The translations under genes and the position numbers were made by a program. 38,026 nucleotides of DNA, taken from Vairimorpha ceranae (Eukaryota > Microsporidia > Nosematidae). Of the stretch, positions 37,777 to 38,026 are shown one piece after another; position 1 is the first letter of the stretch, and each line of letters starts with the position of its first letter. The stretch spans positions 1 to 38,026 of the forward strand of contig NW_020169335.1 in assembly GCF_000988165.1 (NCBI RefSeq), read 5' to 3'. Under the pieces are notes generated by a model, which had not been told where the DNA came from, ran no database searches, and saw only the letters and a list, made by a program, of their open reading frames with translations.

Positions 37777-38026
37777 TTTTACACAAAAAGGTGTATTTTG
37801 TTTTTTAAACATAAATTTAATTAACAAAAGCTATTTAAATTAAATTATAAACTATATTGTTAGGATAAAACGTGGGTTTATTCAAAAATTATTATTAATA
37901 AATCAGACATATTAATACTGCTGATTGACATGACTTCACCTTTATTGTCCTAAAATATTAAAGATAAATGAAAATGAAAGATTACATAACTTGGTTATGA
38001 AACATATGATTCATGGTCCCTGTGGG
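37777..38026. other. Terminal intergenic piece, nothing recognised
   Basis: AT-rich with no supported ORF; the window ends in tccctgtggg. Confidence 0.4.

Overview
The window looks like a nuclear fragment of a microsporidian genome, most likely Nosema-like (lepidopteran-parasite clade; N. bombycis is my closest guess, from gene content only). The reasons are very AT-rich DNA, compact eukaryotic genes almost all without introns, start codons preceded within about 15 bases by a C-run (the CCC/GGG-type start signal known in microsporidia), and a typical gene set: GH19 chitinase, ricin-B-like secreted lectin, serpin, reduced exocyst, PP2A and exosome subunits, and a Merlin DNA transposon. Several genes need their starts moved to the ATG behind the C-run; I give those coordinates.

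Left part (1-5300): an unidentified partial 3' end, a small tail-anchored protein, a complete Merlin/IS1595-type element (2029-3035) with 57-bp terminal inverted repeats and a 9-bp target duplication around a dead transposase, a matrin-type zinc-finger protein whose start region has been tandemly amplified, a 35-codon ORF, and a Per1/PGAP3-like GPI-lipid remodelling protein. Centre left (5849-17097): Sec8 exocyst subunit, eIF4A, a Neo1/ATP9-type P4-ATPase, a possible Rpc53-like Pol III subunit, an unknown helical protein, a WD40 protein (Ipi3-like), a Rab GTPase and a secreted ricin-B-like lectin. Many of these genes are separated by minisatellites of 20-70 bp units.

Middle (17098-20757): a gene-poor stretch holding a decayed, unidentified coding-like sequence, then exosome RRP40. 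Centre right (20758-27982): a secreted unknown, PP2A scaffold A subunit, CIA1, a two-RRM protein carrying a clear 75-nt spliceosomal intron, an intracellular-type inhibitory serpin with predicted P1 Arg, and an unknown helical protein.

Right part (28455-38026) is dense: RPS3 and GLE1 (divergent), IRE1 (catalytic kinase residues lost, RNase residues kept), RIO2 and RPS28 (divergent, 40 bp apart), UTP11 (3' overlap with RPS28), a GH19 chitinase with an N-terminal Cys-rich chitin-binding-like module and 13 copies of a 12-residue repeat, then a MYST acetyltransferase and an NSE2-type SP-RING protein divergent with only 21 bp between their ATGs, followed by a 153-bp tandem duplication that copies the NSE2 3' end.

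Most genes are housekeeping: secretion (Sec8, Rab, Neo1, Per1, IRE1), small-subunit ribosome production (RIO2, RPS28, UTP11, RPS3), mRNA export and decay (GLE1, RRP40). The lectin, chitinase, serpin and 304-residue secreted protein are the likely host- or spore-wall-facing products.
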